Part shown: in pieces, positions 19,191 through 28,091 of the stretch
How the letters are laid out: every line of letters begins with the position of its first letter
How positions within the stretch are numbered: position 1 is the first letter of the stretch
NCBI RefSeq assembly: GCF_000210295.1
Contig: NC_026741.1
Location: 930,001 to 994,000, forward strand
Direction of reading: 5' to 3'
Source: Trypanosoma brucei gambiense DAL972
Taxonomy: Eukaryota > Euglenozoa > Kinetoplastea > Trypanosomatida > Trypanosomatidae
Length of the DNA stretch: 64,000 bases
The notes under the pieces: generated by a model
Told to the model about the DNA's origin: nothing
What the model saw: only the letters and a program-made list of their open reading frames with translations
The model's database searches: none
Translations under genes and position numbers: made by a program

Positions 19191-22151
19191 CTATTCACTG
19201 TCCTCAAACTGAAACGACCTTACGGAAACATCAACGCCGGAGGCATAAAGTTTTGCCTTGTTTTTCTGTTTCAATTTATTAAAGCTCTTCCCTTTCACAC
19301 GCATCATTTCCTGGTTTTGACGCAACGCCATATGCTCAGCTTTGGGCCCATTATCCCTCAGATCATTACTAGCGAACGCCACCTTCGTGGGATCAATACG
19401 TTGAAATGGCCGACGGACACTCCCAGATCCACGAACAGAAAAATCAACGCACTTCCCAACCACTGGTTGCTTCCTGTCTCTTCGATACGAATCGACAGCT
19501 TCAACACGTGGCACCTTCCTCAAAATTTCCTCACTCTCACCTTCATAATGTGATAGAGACCTCTTTCTACCGGTCACCCCAAAATCTTCCACAACAGCAG
19601 AAGAGCTGTCAGGTGCCACCGGTTTCTTCGCTGCAGCGTTGCTCTTGGGTGAACTATTGGCCTTCACCAATGGTTTCCGAACGGGTTCATCATCATCAGA
19701 AGAGCTGTCAGGTGCCACCGGTTTCTTCACTGCAGCGTTGCTCTTGGGTGAACTATTGGCCTTCACCAATGGTTTCCGAACGGGTTCATCATCATCAGAA
19801 GAGCTGTCAGGTGCCACCGGTTTCTTCGCTGCAGCGTTGCTCTTGGGTGAACTATTGGCCTTCACCAATGGTTTCCGAACGGGTTCATCATCATCAGAAG
19901 AGCTGTCAGGTGCCACCGGTTTCTTCACTGCAGCGTTGCTCTTGGGTGAACTATTGGCCTTCACCAATGGTTTCCGAACGGGTTCATCATCATCAGAAGA
20001 GCTGTCAGGTGCCACCGGTTTCTTCACTGCAGCGTTGCTCTTGGGTGAACTATTGGCCTTCACCAATGGTTTCCGAACGGGTTCATCATCATCAGAAGAG
20101 CTGTCAGGTGCCACCGGTTTCTTCACTGCAGCGTTGCTCTTGGGTGAACTATTGGCCTTCACCAATGGTTTCCGAACGGGTTCATCATCATCAGAAGAGC
20201 TGTCAGGTGCCACCGGTTTCTTCACTGCAGCGTTGCTCTTGGGTGAACTATTGGCCTTCACCAATGGTTTCCGAACGGGTTCATCATCATCAGAAGAGCT
20301 GTCAGGTGCCACCGGTTTCTTCACTGCAGCGTTGCTCTTGGGTGAACTATTGGCCTTCACCAATGGTTTCCGAACGGGTTCATCATCATCAGAAGAGCTG
20401 TCAGGTGCCACCGGTTTCTTCACTGCAGCGTTGCTCTTGGGTGAACTATTGGCCTTCACCAATGGTTTCCGAACGGGTTCATCATCATCAGAAGAGCTGT
20501 CAGGTGCCACCGGTTTCTTCACTGCAGCGTTGCTCTTGGGTGAACTATTGGCCTTCACCAATGGTTTCCGAACGGGTTCATCATCATCAGAAGAGCTGTC
20601 AGGTGCCACCGGTTTCTTCGCTGCAGCGTTGCTCTTGGGTGAACTATTGGCCTTCACCAATGGTTTCCGAACGGGTTCATCATCATCAGAAGAGCTGTCA
20701 GGTGCCACCGGTTTCTTCGCTGCAGCGTTGCTCTTGGGCGAACTATTGGCCTTCACCAATGGTTTCCGAACGGGTTCATCATCATCAGAAGAGCTGTCAG
20801 GTGCCACCGGTTTCTTCGCTGCAGCGTTGCTCTTGGGTGAACTATTGGCCTTCACCAATGGTTTCCGAACGGGTTCATCATCATCAGAAGAGCTGTCAGG
20901 TGCCACCGGTTTCTTCACTGCAGCGTTGCTCTTGGGTGAACTATTGGCCTTCACCAATGGTTTCCGAACGGGTTCATCATCATCAGAAGAGCTGTCAGGT
21001 GCCACCGGTTTCTTCGCTGCAGCGTTGCTCTTGGGTGAACTATTGGCCTTCACCAATGGTTTCCGAACGGGTTCATCATCATCAGAAGAGCTGTCAGGTG
21101 CCACCGGTTTCTTCGCTGCAGCGTTGCTCTTGGGTGAACTATTGGCCTTCACCAATGGTTTCCGAACGGGTTCATCATCATCAGAAGAGCTGTCAGGTGC
21201 CACCGGTTTCTTCGCTGCAGCGTTGCTCTTGGGTGAACTATTGGCCTTCACCAATGGTTTCCGAACGGGTTCATCATCATCAGAAGAGCTGTCAGGTGCC
21301 ACCGGTTTCTTCACTGCAGCGTTGCTCTTGGGTGAACTATTGGCCTTCACCAATGGTTTCCGAACGGGTTCATCATCATCAGAAGAGCTGTCAGGTGCCA
21401 CCGGTTTCTTCGCTGCAGCGTTGCTCTTGGGTGAACTATTGGCCTTCACCAATGGTTTCCGAACGGGTTCATCATCATCAGAAGAGCTGTCAGGTGCCAC
21501 CGGTTTCTTCGCTGCAGCGTTGCTCTTGGGTGAACTATTGGCCTTCACCAATGGTTTCCGAACGGGTTCATCATCATCAGAAGAGCTGTCAGGTGCCACC
21601 GGTTTCTTCGCTGCAGCGTTGCTCTTGGGTGAACTATTGGCCTTCACCAATGGTTTCCGAACGGGTTCATCATCATCAGAAGAGCTGTCAGGTGCCACCG
21701 GTTTCTTCACTGCAGCGTTGCTCTTGGGTGAGCTATTGGCCTTCACCAATGGTTTCCGAACGGGTTCATCATCATCAGAAGAGCTGTCAGGTGCCACCGG
21801 TTTCTTCGGTGTTACTTTACCTTTATTCTCGATGTCTTTTGCTTTTTTTTTGTTTTCTGATGTCTCAGTGCGCGCTTTCTTTCGAACCTGTTCAATTTTT
21901 TTTACGTCACAGTCTTCAGCTATTCGTTTTCCTAGGAGTTTGTAAAGAGGTTCATTTTCTTCGTCAGTATGAACGGAGGTTTCCTGATTGTTGTATAATC
22001 GCACGGCATCTTCAATGATTGCTCCACTCGCGTTATTCTGGTTTTTTTCTTGATGATTCTGCAGCGGAACTCTGTTTTTGAATGCCTCGGCAGCGCTAGG
22101 ACATGTGGCTTCAAGGTACCTCAAAACGACTTCCTCGACAGTAACTGGCAT
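19191..22151 (-). CDS. Nopp140-like nucleolar phosphoprotein with 22-copy repeat
   Basis: 986 residues. The N-terminus (about 4-30, VEEVVLRYLEATCPSAAEAF) resembles the LisH-type start of Nopp140/SRP40 proteins. Residues ~115-850 are 22 tandem copies of a 33-residue unit. The unit is rich in Lys, Pro and Ser and contains SSSDDDE, an ideal casein kinase 2 substrate. The C-terminus matches the SRP40 domain, with GSGSVRRPFQRIDPTKVAF, then a KGKSFNKLKQKNKAK basic patch. Nopp140 proteins chaperone snoRNPs and interact with RNA polymerase I in the nucleolus; T. brucei is known to have Nopp140 and a Nopp140-like protein. The repeat number is probably variable between alleles and strains. Neighbouring genes are unrelated. 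Confidence 0.88.
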   Translation of the reverse strand: MPVTVEEVVLRYLEATCPSAAEAFKNRVPLQNHQEKNQNNASGAIIEDAVRLYNNQETSVHTDEENEPLYKLLGKRIAEDCDVKKIEQVRKKARTETSENKKKAKDIENKGKVTPKKPVAPDSSSDDDEPVRKPLVKANSSPKSNAAVKKPVAPDSSSDDDEPVRKPLVKANSSPKSNAAAKKPVAPDSSSDDDEPVRKPLVKANSSPKSNAAAKKPVAPDSSSDDDEPVRKPLVKANSSPKSNAAAKKPVAPDSSSDDDEPVRKPLVKANSSPKSNAAVKKPVAPDSSSDDDEPVRKPLVKANSSPKSNAAAKKPVAPDSSSDDDEPVRKPLVKANSSPKSNAAAKKPVAPDSSSDDDEPVRKPLVKANSSPKSNAAAKKPVAPDSSSDDDEPVRKPLVKANSSPKSNAAVKKPVAPDSSSDDDEPVRKPLVKANSSPKSNAAAKKPVAPDSSSDDDEPVRKPLVKANSSPKSNAAAKKPVAPDSSSDDDEPVRKPLVKANSSPKSNAAAKKPVAPDSSSDDDEPVRKPLVKANSSPKSNAAVKKPVAPDSSSDDDEPVRKPLVKANSSPKSNAAVKKPVAPDSSSDDDEPVRKPLVKANSSPKSNAAVKKPVAPDSSSDDDEPVRKPLVKANSSPKSNAAVKKPVAPDSSSDDDEPVRKPLVKANSSPKSNAAVKKPVAPDSSSDDDEPVRKPLVKANSSPKSNAAVKKPVAPDSSSDDDEPVRKPLVKANSSPKSNAAVKKPVAPDSSSDDDEPVRKPLVKANSSPKSNAAAKKPVAPDSSSDDDEPVRKPLVKANSSPKSNAAVKKPVAPDSSSDDDEPVRKPLVKANSSPKSNAAAKKPVAPDSSSAVVEDFGVTGRKRSLSHYEGESEEILRKVPRVEAVDSYRRDRKQPVVGKCVDFSVRGSGSVRRPFQRIDPTKVAFASNDLRDNGPKAEHMALRQNQEMMRVKGKSFNKLKQKNKAKLYASGVDVSVRSFQFEDSE
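19598..21807 (-). repeat. 22.3-copy tandem array of a 99-bp unit
   Basis: The unit is 99 bp (33 codons), so the array keeps frame. Copies are almost identical at the DNA level. The main variable site is one base (G or A on the plus strand, near the middle of ttcttcNctgcagcg), which changes Ala to Val. Two isolated silent changes occur, near 20740 and 21732. Such homogeneity suggests recent expansion or continuing unequal exchange. Confidence 0.98.
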
Positions 22152-23011
22152 TGCTTACGATTTTTTAGACCCTCAAAGGCTCCTATTTAGAGGAAAGGAA
22201 GTTACCGAAGGAGTTGATGCACAGAGGGTGGTAATGTACGTTATGCTGTCGAGCAACACGGGCAACTGGTCACACAAAGGGAATAGGTCTTTGGGAGAAA
22301 GCGGCGAAAATCAAAGAAAGTTTAATAAATTGCAATTAAACAATAAAATGGGCTTTTAAAACGGGCACGTGTTGAAATCAATTCAAACGTTGACGTGTTT
22401 TGCCCCTTACATTTTCAACGGTCCCTACACAATAATCCCAACGTTTGGAAACATTGCGAGTAGCGGTATAAAGTAAAGTCATAACCGACGAGCGATACTG
22501 CAACTTTGTCGCATAGCTTTTGCGATACCTTGTCGAAAAGGGTGGAAAAGTGGCTTTTAATAAATGAAAGTGACTGTAGGAAGGGTTCAACGCAAGAACG
22601 TACCGTTAGGCATACCTCATTGCCTTCACGACGGGGCGCTAAAGGTTAGATAAAATGTGCACACGGTGCTTACTCTGAAAAAGCAATTACTCCATGGGCG
22701 TTCCCAGCTTCGAGGAATCATGACTCCTTTCAAATGATTCAGCAAAAGCAAGCACGAGGTGGACCCCAACCCATTGAAAACATTACCATCACCCACCGCC
22801 ATCTTGTCGGAGAACACATCAATTCACTGATCCAATAAATTCAAAAAAAACTTCCGACCGACATATTCCCCATAAGTCAAAGACTAATACCAGATAGACT
22901 ATCATCTTCTTAGAAGTGCCGACCGCACATCACCATGGGAAACGATGACACAATCCCGCACATCCTTTACCTGGGGATAGACCAGAACCGGAAGAGCATC
23001 GGTGTGCATCA
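22152..23011. other. intergenic region upstream of the Nopp140-like gene
   Basis: No gene seen. A minus-strand tract at about 22185-22205 (C/T-rich) ends at an AG at 22184-22183, 31 bases before the Nopp140-like ATG, and is a plausible SL acceptor. The rest is unrelated to the adjacent duplicated block. Confidence 0.5.
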
Positions 23012-23051
23012 CCAACCTCCTTCAGAATCAGAAACCCTATGACACGGAATA

Positions 23052-23056
<5 letters not shown>

Positions 23057-23082
<26 letters not shown>
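23057..23082. repeat. (AC)13 microsatellite
   Basis: 13 AC units near the left edge of the duplicated block; the other copy at 25621-25644 has 12. Confidence 0.95.
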
Positions 23083-23086
<4 letters not shown>

Positions 23087-24127
23087 GACTCCAATTGTAA
23101 CAGCAGAGTAGAATGATCCTTAGATGTCTTTAGCCTCCGACGCAAAACATTCCGAGAGAAAAGTAACGCGCCACTTAAACTCGAAGCATCGGTACCTCGG
23201 TAGTCACACATACCCACATACCTCATTACAACAAAATACATGCAAGCCACAACGAATTGTCTGCAAGAACTGCGATACAAGTCTCACTTCAAGTAATTAC
23301 TAGAGGCCGCTCAGGAAACTAAAGGGATACGGTAACGCATTACCATATTCATTCGAAATAGTCCATAGTCATACACACCTCAGGGGGAAATAAAAAAGCA
23401 CAACTCTCGTGAAACTTGAAACAGTAACCAATACGAAGCAGGGGAATACCCCAATTTTCTAAGTATTGTACTCCTTCCCTGCTGTCCTAGTTGCTAAATA
23501 AATTTGGAAGAAAAAGAGCCAAGTACCATATCATATCTCACTTAGCTATGGTCATAAAGTGAAAAATTGTGGCTCATTAAAGCGTAAAAACTTATTCCCA
23601 AGTATCCAGGAACAATATTGTTAATTAGTGTCTTTTCGTTGAAGAATACAACATCTACACGTGCCACTGTTTAATTCCCTCTGAGAGCAAACATAACGAA
23701 GCAAAAGAAAACCTTTTTAAAACACTAATTTGCCGCATGCAAGTCAAACCCTGCGCGATACCGCAAAGGCACTCATCACCTTATGCGTGTGTCGTACTGT
23801 ATTATTATGATAGTTTACCCTCCACACATAACAATAGCCTGTACCATTTAGTTCATTTGTTTTTATCAGCAAAGTCACTGAAAACACGCCCACACACACG
23901 CACCACTGCCACAGGAGCAATTATAGAGCAACGATTATGACAGCATGCAGCACGACTACAGTAGTGGAGCATAGGTCAGTGCAAGCAAAACATTCAGGTG
24001 AGGGCGCACTAACAAAGAAAACGAAAAACAGGAGGCACGAAACACCCGAATGGTCATGTAAATACCGACGAAAGAAATGATGGTAATATCATGTTTTACA
24101 GAGAAATCAACCCCCGTTGAGCATCAA

Positions 24128-24853
24128 CTATTTCATAATTCTGCACCACGGATATCCTTGTTTCTTCATTTGATGTTGATGCTGGGCTAACATACAAGCA
24201 ATAACAATGTAGAAGAAAACATCTGCAATGGTTTTAAGGGATTCATCGTTCAGTAGACAAGCCAGACAACTGCACAAATAGGCACACCAAATGATGACCG
24301 AATCACAACAATCATTTTGCAAATTGTAGTGCTTACGAATAATGAAACGATTACCGTGAGCGGCACACGCAAGGCAAAAGCAAGACTCCAGGCACAAACA
24401 GCACGGCTCACAGCCTTCGCAGACACAGCACCTTCTTCCACAAAACATTCCAGCACAACACAAATAACGAGACCAATCATTTTCCAACAGCTTCTTCCGT
24501 TGCAAGAACGCACAGCACCATGGGCAACAACAGGCACCAAGGCAGAACAGTGGCTCACTGCAAGGTGCCCCCAACATACTCGTTTCCCATTCATTTGACC
24601 ATCTCCAGTCCTGTGCCCCACCGTAGGGAACCGATAATAACCCTACAGCCGATTCGTCTAGGTTCCCCCTATTATGCAACTTACCGTAAGCAGCTGGTGG
24701 CACGTAGACACCATATAGAAATTGATCGTCCATGGCGGTAGGCGGTGTTTTCCAGCCAGCATCGGGCGGCAGAGAAGCGGGCTGTTTTCCATTATCTGTG
24801 GGAGGCCCAGCCAGCACATTTAAGGCTGAGGAACAATCCCGCCCAGCGCACAT
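24128..24853 (-). CDS. PLAC8-type cysteine-rich protein, copy A
   Basis: 241 residues from the first ATG after a clear SL acceptor. Open reading upstream (75 more codons to an ATG at 25078) is the pyrimidine tract itself and only mimics a membrane segment. Residues 1-110 are Pro/Ala-rich and hydrophilic. The PLAC8-like part begins near 115 with CLGACCCPWCCAF, followed by QRKKLLENDWSRYLCC, a CxxCxxC-rich stretch and CFCLACAAHGNRFIIRKHYNLQ. It ends in a cysteine-rich hydrophobic segment and the tail CMLAQHQHQMKKQGYPWC. PLAC8 family members elsewhere are membrane-associated and affect cell size, metal resistance or lipid balance; the role here is unknown. The copy at 26690-27412 differs mainly in a C-terminal cassette. 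Confidence 0.85.
   Translation of the reverse strand: MCAGRDCSSALNVLAGPPTDNGKQPASLPPDAGWKTPPTAMDDQFLYGVYVPPAAYGKLHNRGNLDESAVGLLSVPYGGAQDWRWSNEWETSMLGAPCSEPLFCLGACCCPWCCAFLQRKKLLENDWSRYLCCAGMFCGRRCCVCEGCEPCCLCLESCFCLACAAHGNRFIIRKHYNLQNDCCDSVIIWCAYLCSCLACLLNDESLKTIADVFFYIVIACMLAQHQHQMKKQGYPWCRIMK
24201..24301 (-). other. divergent cassette in PLAC8 copy A
   Basis: 101 bp that show no clear base-level similarity to the matching 98 bp of copy B (26763-26860), although the sequences on both sides are identical or nearly so. It encodes about 34 residues, including WCAYLCSCLACLLNDE. Reading frame is kept. Confidence 0.9.
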
Positions 24854-24872
24854 ACTTTCTTTCGGAGCACCA

Positions 24873-24920
24873 CTGTTGAGAAATATAATAAAAGGAAACA
24901 AGAACAGCAGCAAACAAACA
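24873..24920 (-). promoter_or_regulatory. predicted SL trans-splice acceptor for PLAC8 copy A
   Basis: A T/C-rich minus-strand tract with no AG from about 24922 ends in CAACAG (AG at 24874-24873). The ATG at 24853 follows 19 bases later. Confidence 0.85.
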
Positions 24921-25355
24921 ACACTATGGAAATATTTTGCGCTGTACACGGGATACGGATACCTGACAATTGGAGGCCATCTGTAAAAAGGTAAGGCAGG
25001 AAAGCAACTAAATGCTACATGTATCACATAAACACTCATTTTCTCAACTGTTGCGTCCAAGCTCGCCCGTCCATGCACTACCAGTACTACCCGTCTCTCA
25101 AACTAAACACTTTCACACTCATATTTCACCCGCTCACGAAGTATTGTCGCTTCAAACATCTACTACGACTGCCCGCATACAATCCACCGGTTGAGGATCT
25201 ATTACAATAAATGACGCGGCCACACTCATTCGTAGAGGAGAGCCACATTGGGTTAAAATCTAAACAGAAAGACCAAAAATTAGCGTTACAGAAAAAGAGA
25301 TAGCGAGTAGAACAGCACGACAGCTTCTCACTTGGCGAGAAACACACGCACTTGG

Positions 25356-25575
25356 ATAAAAGATAGTACACACAAATATAACACAATCCTTCCCGACTAG
25401 CAACCAGCCATGAACAAGATCTCGCATCCATTAGCCAACATTTTGCACTTTAAAAGCGATATATCCAACCATGACGCAGGGATAACCGTCAAAATGTCGA
25501 ACTTTATCTGCTGAGTGACCTTTACATCCACCCGCGCACTTCAAGTAACCGTCATCATTTGCTCTTTTTGTTTTG
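25356..25575. other. unique spacer between the two duplicated PLAC8 units
   Basis: 220 bp not shared by the two copies. No gene or motif recognised. Its presence means the two units are not directly abutting, so the duplication is not a simple head-to-tail slippage. Confidence 0.7.
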
Positions 25576-25620
25576 CCAACCTCCTTCAGAATCAGAAACC
25601 CTATGACACGGAATAACCTC

Positions 25621-25644
25621 ACACACACACACACACACACACAC
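25621..25644. repeat. (AC)12 microsatellite
   Basis: 12 AC units, the counterpart of the (AC)13 at 23057-23082. Confidence 0.95.
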
Positions 25645-26689
25645 ATACGACTCCAATTGTAACAGCAGAGTAGAATGATCCTTAGATGTCTTTAGCCTCC
25701 GACGCAAAACATTCCGAGAGAAAAGTAACGCGCCACTTAAACTCGAAGCATCGGTACCTCGGTAGTCACACATACCCACATACCTCATTACAACAAAATA
25801 CATGCAAGCCACAACGAATTGTCTGCAAGAACTGCGATACAAGTCTCACTTCAAGTAATTACTAGAGGCCGCTCAGGAAACTAAAGGGATACGGTAACGC
25901 ATTACCATATTCATTCGAAATAGTCCATAGTCATACACACCTCAGGGGGAAATAAAAAAGCACAACTCTCGTGAAACTTGAAACAGTAACCAATACGAAG
26001 CAGGGGAATACCCCAATTTTCTAAGTATTGTACTCCTTCCCTGCTGTCCTAGTTGCTAAATAAATTTGGAAGAAAAAGAGCCAAGTACCATATCATATCT
26101 CACTTAGCTATGGTCATAAAGTGAAAAATTGTGGCTCATTAAAGCGTAAAAACTTATTCCCAAGTATCCAGGAACAATATTGTTAATTAGTGTCTTTTCG
26201 TTGAAGAATACAACATCTACACGTGCCACTGTTTAATTCCCTCTGAGAGCAAACATAACGAAGCAAAAGAAAACCTTTTTAAAACACTAATTTGCCGCAT
26301 GCAAGTCAAACCCTGCGCGATACCGCAAAGGCACTCATCACCTTATGCGTGTGTCGTACTGTATTATTATGATAGTTTACCCTCCACACATAACAATAGC
26401 CTGTACCATTTAGTTCATTTGTTTTTATCAGCAAAGTCACTGAAAACACGCCCACACACACGCACCACTGCCACAGGAGCAATTATAGAGCAACGATTAT
26501 GACAGCATGCAGCACGACTACAGTAGTGGAGCATAGGTCAGTGCAAGCAAAACATTCAGGTGAGGGCGCACTAACAAAGAAAACGAAAAACAGGAGGCAC
26601 GAAACACCCGAATGGTCATGTAAATACCGACGAAAGAAATGATGGTAATATCATGTTTTACAGAGAAATCAACCCCCGTTGAGCATCAA

Positions 26690-27412
26690 CTATTTCATAA
26701 TTCTGCACCACGGATATCCTTGTTTCTTCATTTGATGTTGATGCTGGGCTAACATACAAGCAAAAGCAGCACCCCAAGTACCGACAAAGAGATTGAACCG
26801 CTCATCGTCGATGACAAAAGCCAAACAACAACATAGGGGACAACACGACATAAGGAGCAAATCACAACAATCATTTTGCAAATTGTAGTGCTTACGAATA
26901 ATGAAACGATTACCGTAAACTGCACACGCAAGGCAAAAGCAAGACTCCAGGCACAAATAGCACGGCTCACAGCCTTCGCAGACACAGCACCTTCTTCCAC
27001 AAAACATTCCAGCACAACACAAATAACGAGACCAATCATTTTCCAACAGCTCCTTTCGCTGAGAAAACGCACAGCACCATGGGCAACAACAGGCACCAAG
27101 GCAGAACAGTGGCTCACTGCAAGGTGCCTCCAACATACTCGTTTCCCATTCATTTGACCATCTCCAGTCCTGTGCCCCACCGTAGGGAACCGATAATAAC
27201 CCTACAGCCGATTCGTCTAGGTTCCCCCTATTATGCAACTTACCGTAAGCAGCTGGTGGCACGTAGACACCATATAGAAATTGATCGTCCATGGCGGTAG
27301 GCGGTGTTTTCCAGCCAGCATCGGGCGGCAGAGAAGCGGGCTGTTTTCCATTATCTGTGGGAGGCCCAGCCAGCACATTTAAGGCTGAGGAACAATCCCG
27401 CCCAGCGCACAT
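26690..27412 (-). CDS. PLAC8-type cysteine-rich protein, copy B
   Basis: 240 residues from the ATG that follows the SL acceptor, as in copy A. The first 110 residues match copy A. Small clustered changes occur around the first cysteine block (LEAPC for LGAPC, SQRKELLEND for LQRKKLLEND) and at CAVYGN for CAAHGN. The C-terminal cassette is entirely different, with LLLMSCCPLCCCLAFVIDDE and a following Phe/Trp-containing stretch, after which the shared tail resumes. Both copies look intact, so both are probably expressed. The 3' flank is nearly the same as that of copy A, so post-transcriptional control carried by the 3' UTR may be shared. Confidence 0.85.
   Translation of the reverse strand: MCAGRDCSSALNVLAGPPTDNGKQPASLPPDAGWKTPPTAMDDQFLYGVYVPPAAYGKLHNRGNLDESAVGLLSVPYGGAQDWRWSNEWETSMLEAPCSEPLFCLGACCCPWCCAFSQRKELLENDWSRYLCCAGMFCGRRCCVCEGCEPCYLCLESCFCLACAVYGNRFIIRKHYNLQNDCCDLLLMSCCPLCCCLAFVIDDERFNLFVGTWGAAFACMLAQHQHQMKKQGYPWCRIMK
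26763..26860 (-). other. divergent cassette in PLAC8 copy B
   Basis: 98 bp replacing the 101-bp block of copy A. It encodes about 33 residues, cysteine-rich and hydrophobic like its counterpart but different in sequence. Confidence 0.9.
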
Positions 27413-27431
27413 ACTTTCTTTCGGAGCACCA

Positions 27432-27479
27432 CTGTTGAGAAATATAATAAAAGGAAACAAGAACAGCAGCAAACAAACA
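27432..27479 (-). promoter_or_regulatory. predicted SL trans-splice acceptor for PLAC8 copy B
   Basis: Same tract and CAACAG acceptor as copy A, offset by 2559 bases; 19 bases before the ATG at 27412. Confidence 0.85.
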
Positions 27480-28091
27480 ACACTATGGAAATATTTTGCG
27501 CTGTACACGGGATACGGATACCTGACAATTGGAGGCCATCTGTAAAAAGGTAAGGCAGGAAAGCAACTAAATGCTACATGTATCACATAAACACTCATTT
27601 TCTCAACTGTTGCGTCCAAGCTCGCCCGTCCATGCACTACCAGTACTACCCGTCTCTCAAACTAAACACTTTCACACTCATATTTCACCCGCTCACGAAG
27701 TATTGTCGCTTCAAACATCTACTACGACTGCCCGCATACAATCCACCGGTTGAGGATCTATTACAATAAATGACGCGGCCACACTCATTCGTAGAGGAGA
27801 GCCACATTGGGTTAAAATCTAAACAGAAAGACCAAAAATTAGCGTTACAGAAAAAGAGATAGCGAGTAGAACAGCACGACAGCTTCTCACTTGGCGAGAA
27901 ACACACGCACTTGGGAAAACAAATGTTAGGCATGAAACTGAAAAAAAAAAAAGAAACTCGGGGAGATGGAAGAAGGAAAAGACAACAGTCAATTTTCATC
28001 CACTGGATACTAATAAACCAAAAAAGATGGTAACAATCTATAATGGAGTCACATCCACTTGCAGTGAAAGCGAGTGGACGTGCCAACTCAT

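Larger units (their letters stand above)
23012..25355. repeat. tandem duplication, downstream copy (PLAC8 gene unit A)
   Basis: 2344 bp that recurs at 25576-27914. The unit contains about 1.1 kb of 3' sequence, the PLAC8-type gene and about 500 bp of 5' sequence. The edges are sharp on both sides. Differences are an (AC)13 versus (AC)12 run, a few clustered substitutions and one ~100-bp unrelated block inside the gene. Confidence 0.95.
25576..27914. repeat. tandem duplication, upstream copy (PLAC8 gene unit B)
   Basis: 2339 bp matching 23012-25355 with offsets of 2564, 2562 and 2559 as small indels accumulate. It ends at the same relative base as the other copy (…cacttgg), after which the two flanks differ. 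Confidence 0.95.

Noticed and set aside
19598..21807. CRISPR-like array
   Set aside because: Units abut without spacers and encode protein repeats; the organism is a eukaryote.
19406..22018. Very long plus-strand open frames (870 and 768 codons) across the Nopp140-like repeat
   Set aside because: A 99-bp unit is a multiple of three, so any frame free of stops in one unit is open through all of them. They run antisense to a gene with recognisable N- and C-terminal domains.
24854..25078. N-terminal hydrophobic extension of the PLAC8-type genes from an upstream ATG
   Set aside because: The extension encodes the pyrimidine tract and AG of the splice acceptor; its hydrophobic look is the Phe/Leu/Ser reading of T/C-rich DNA. 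The same holds at 27413-27637.
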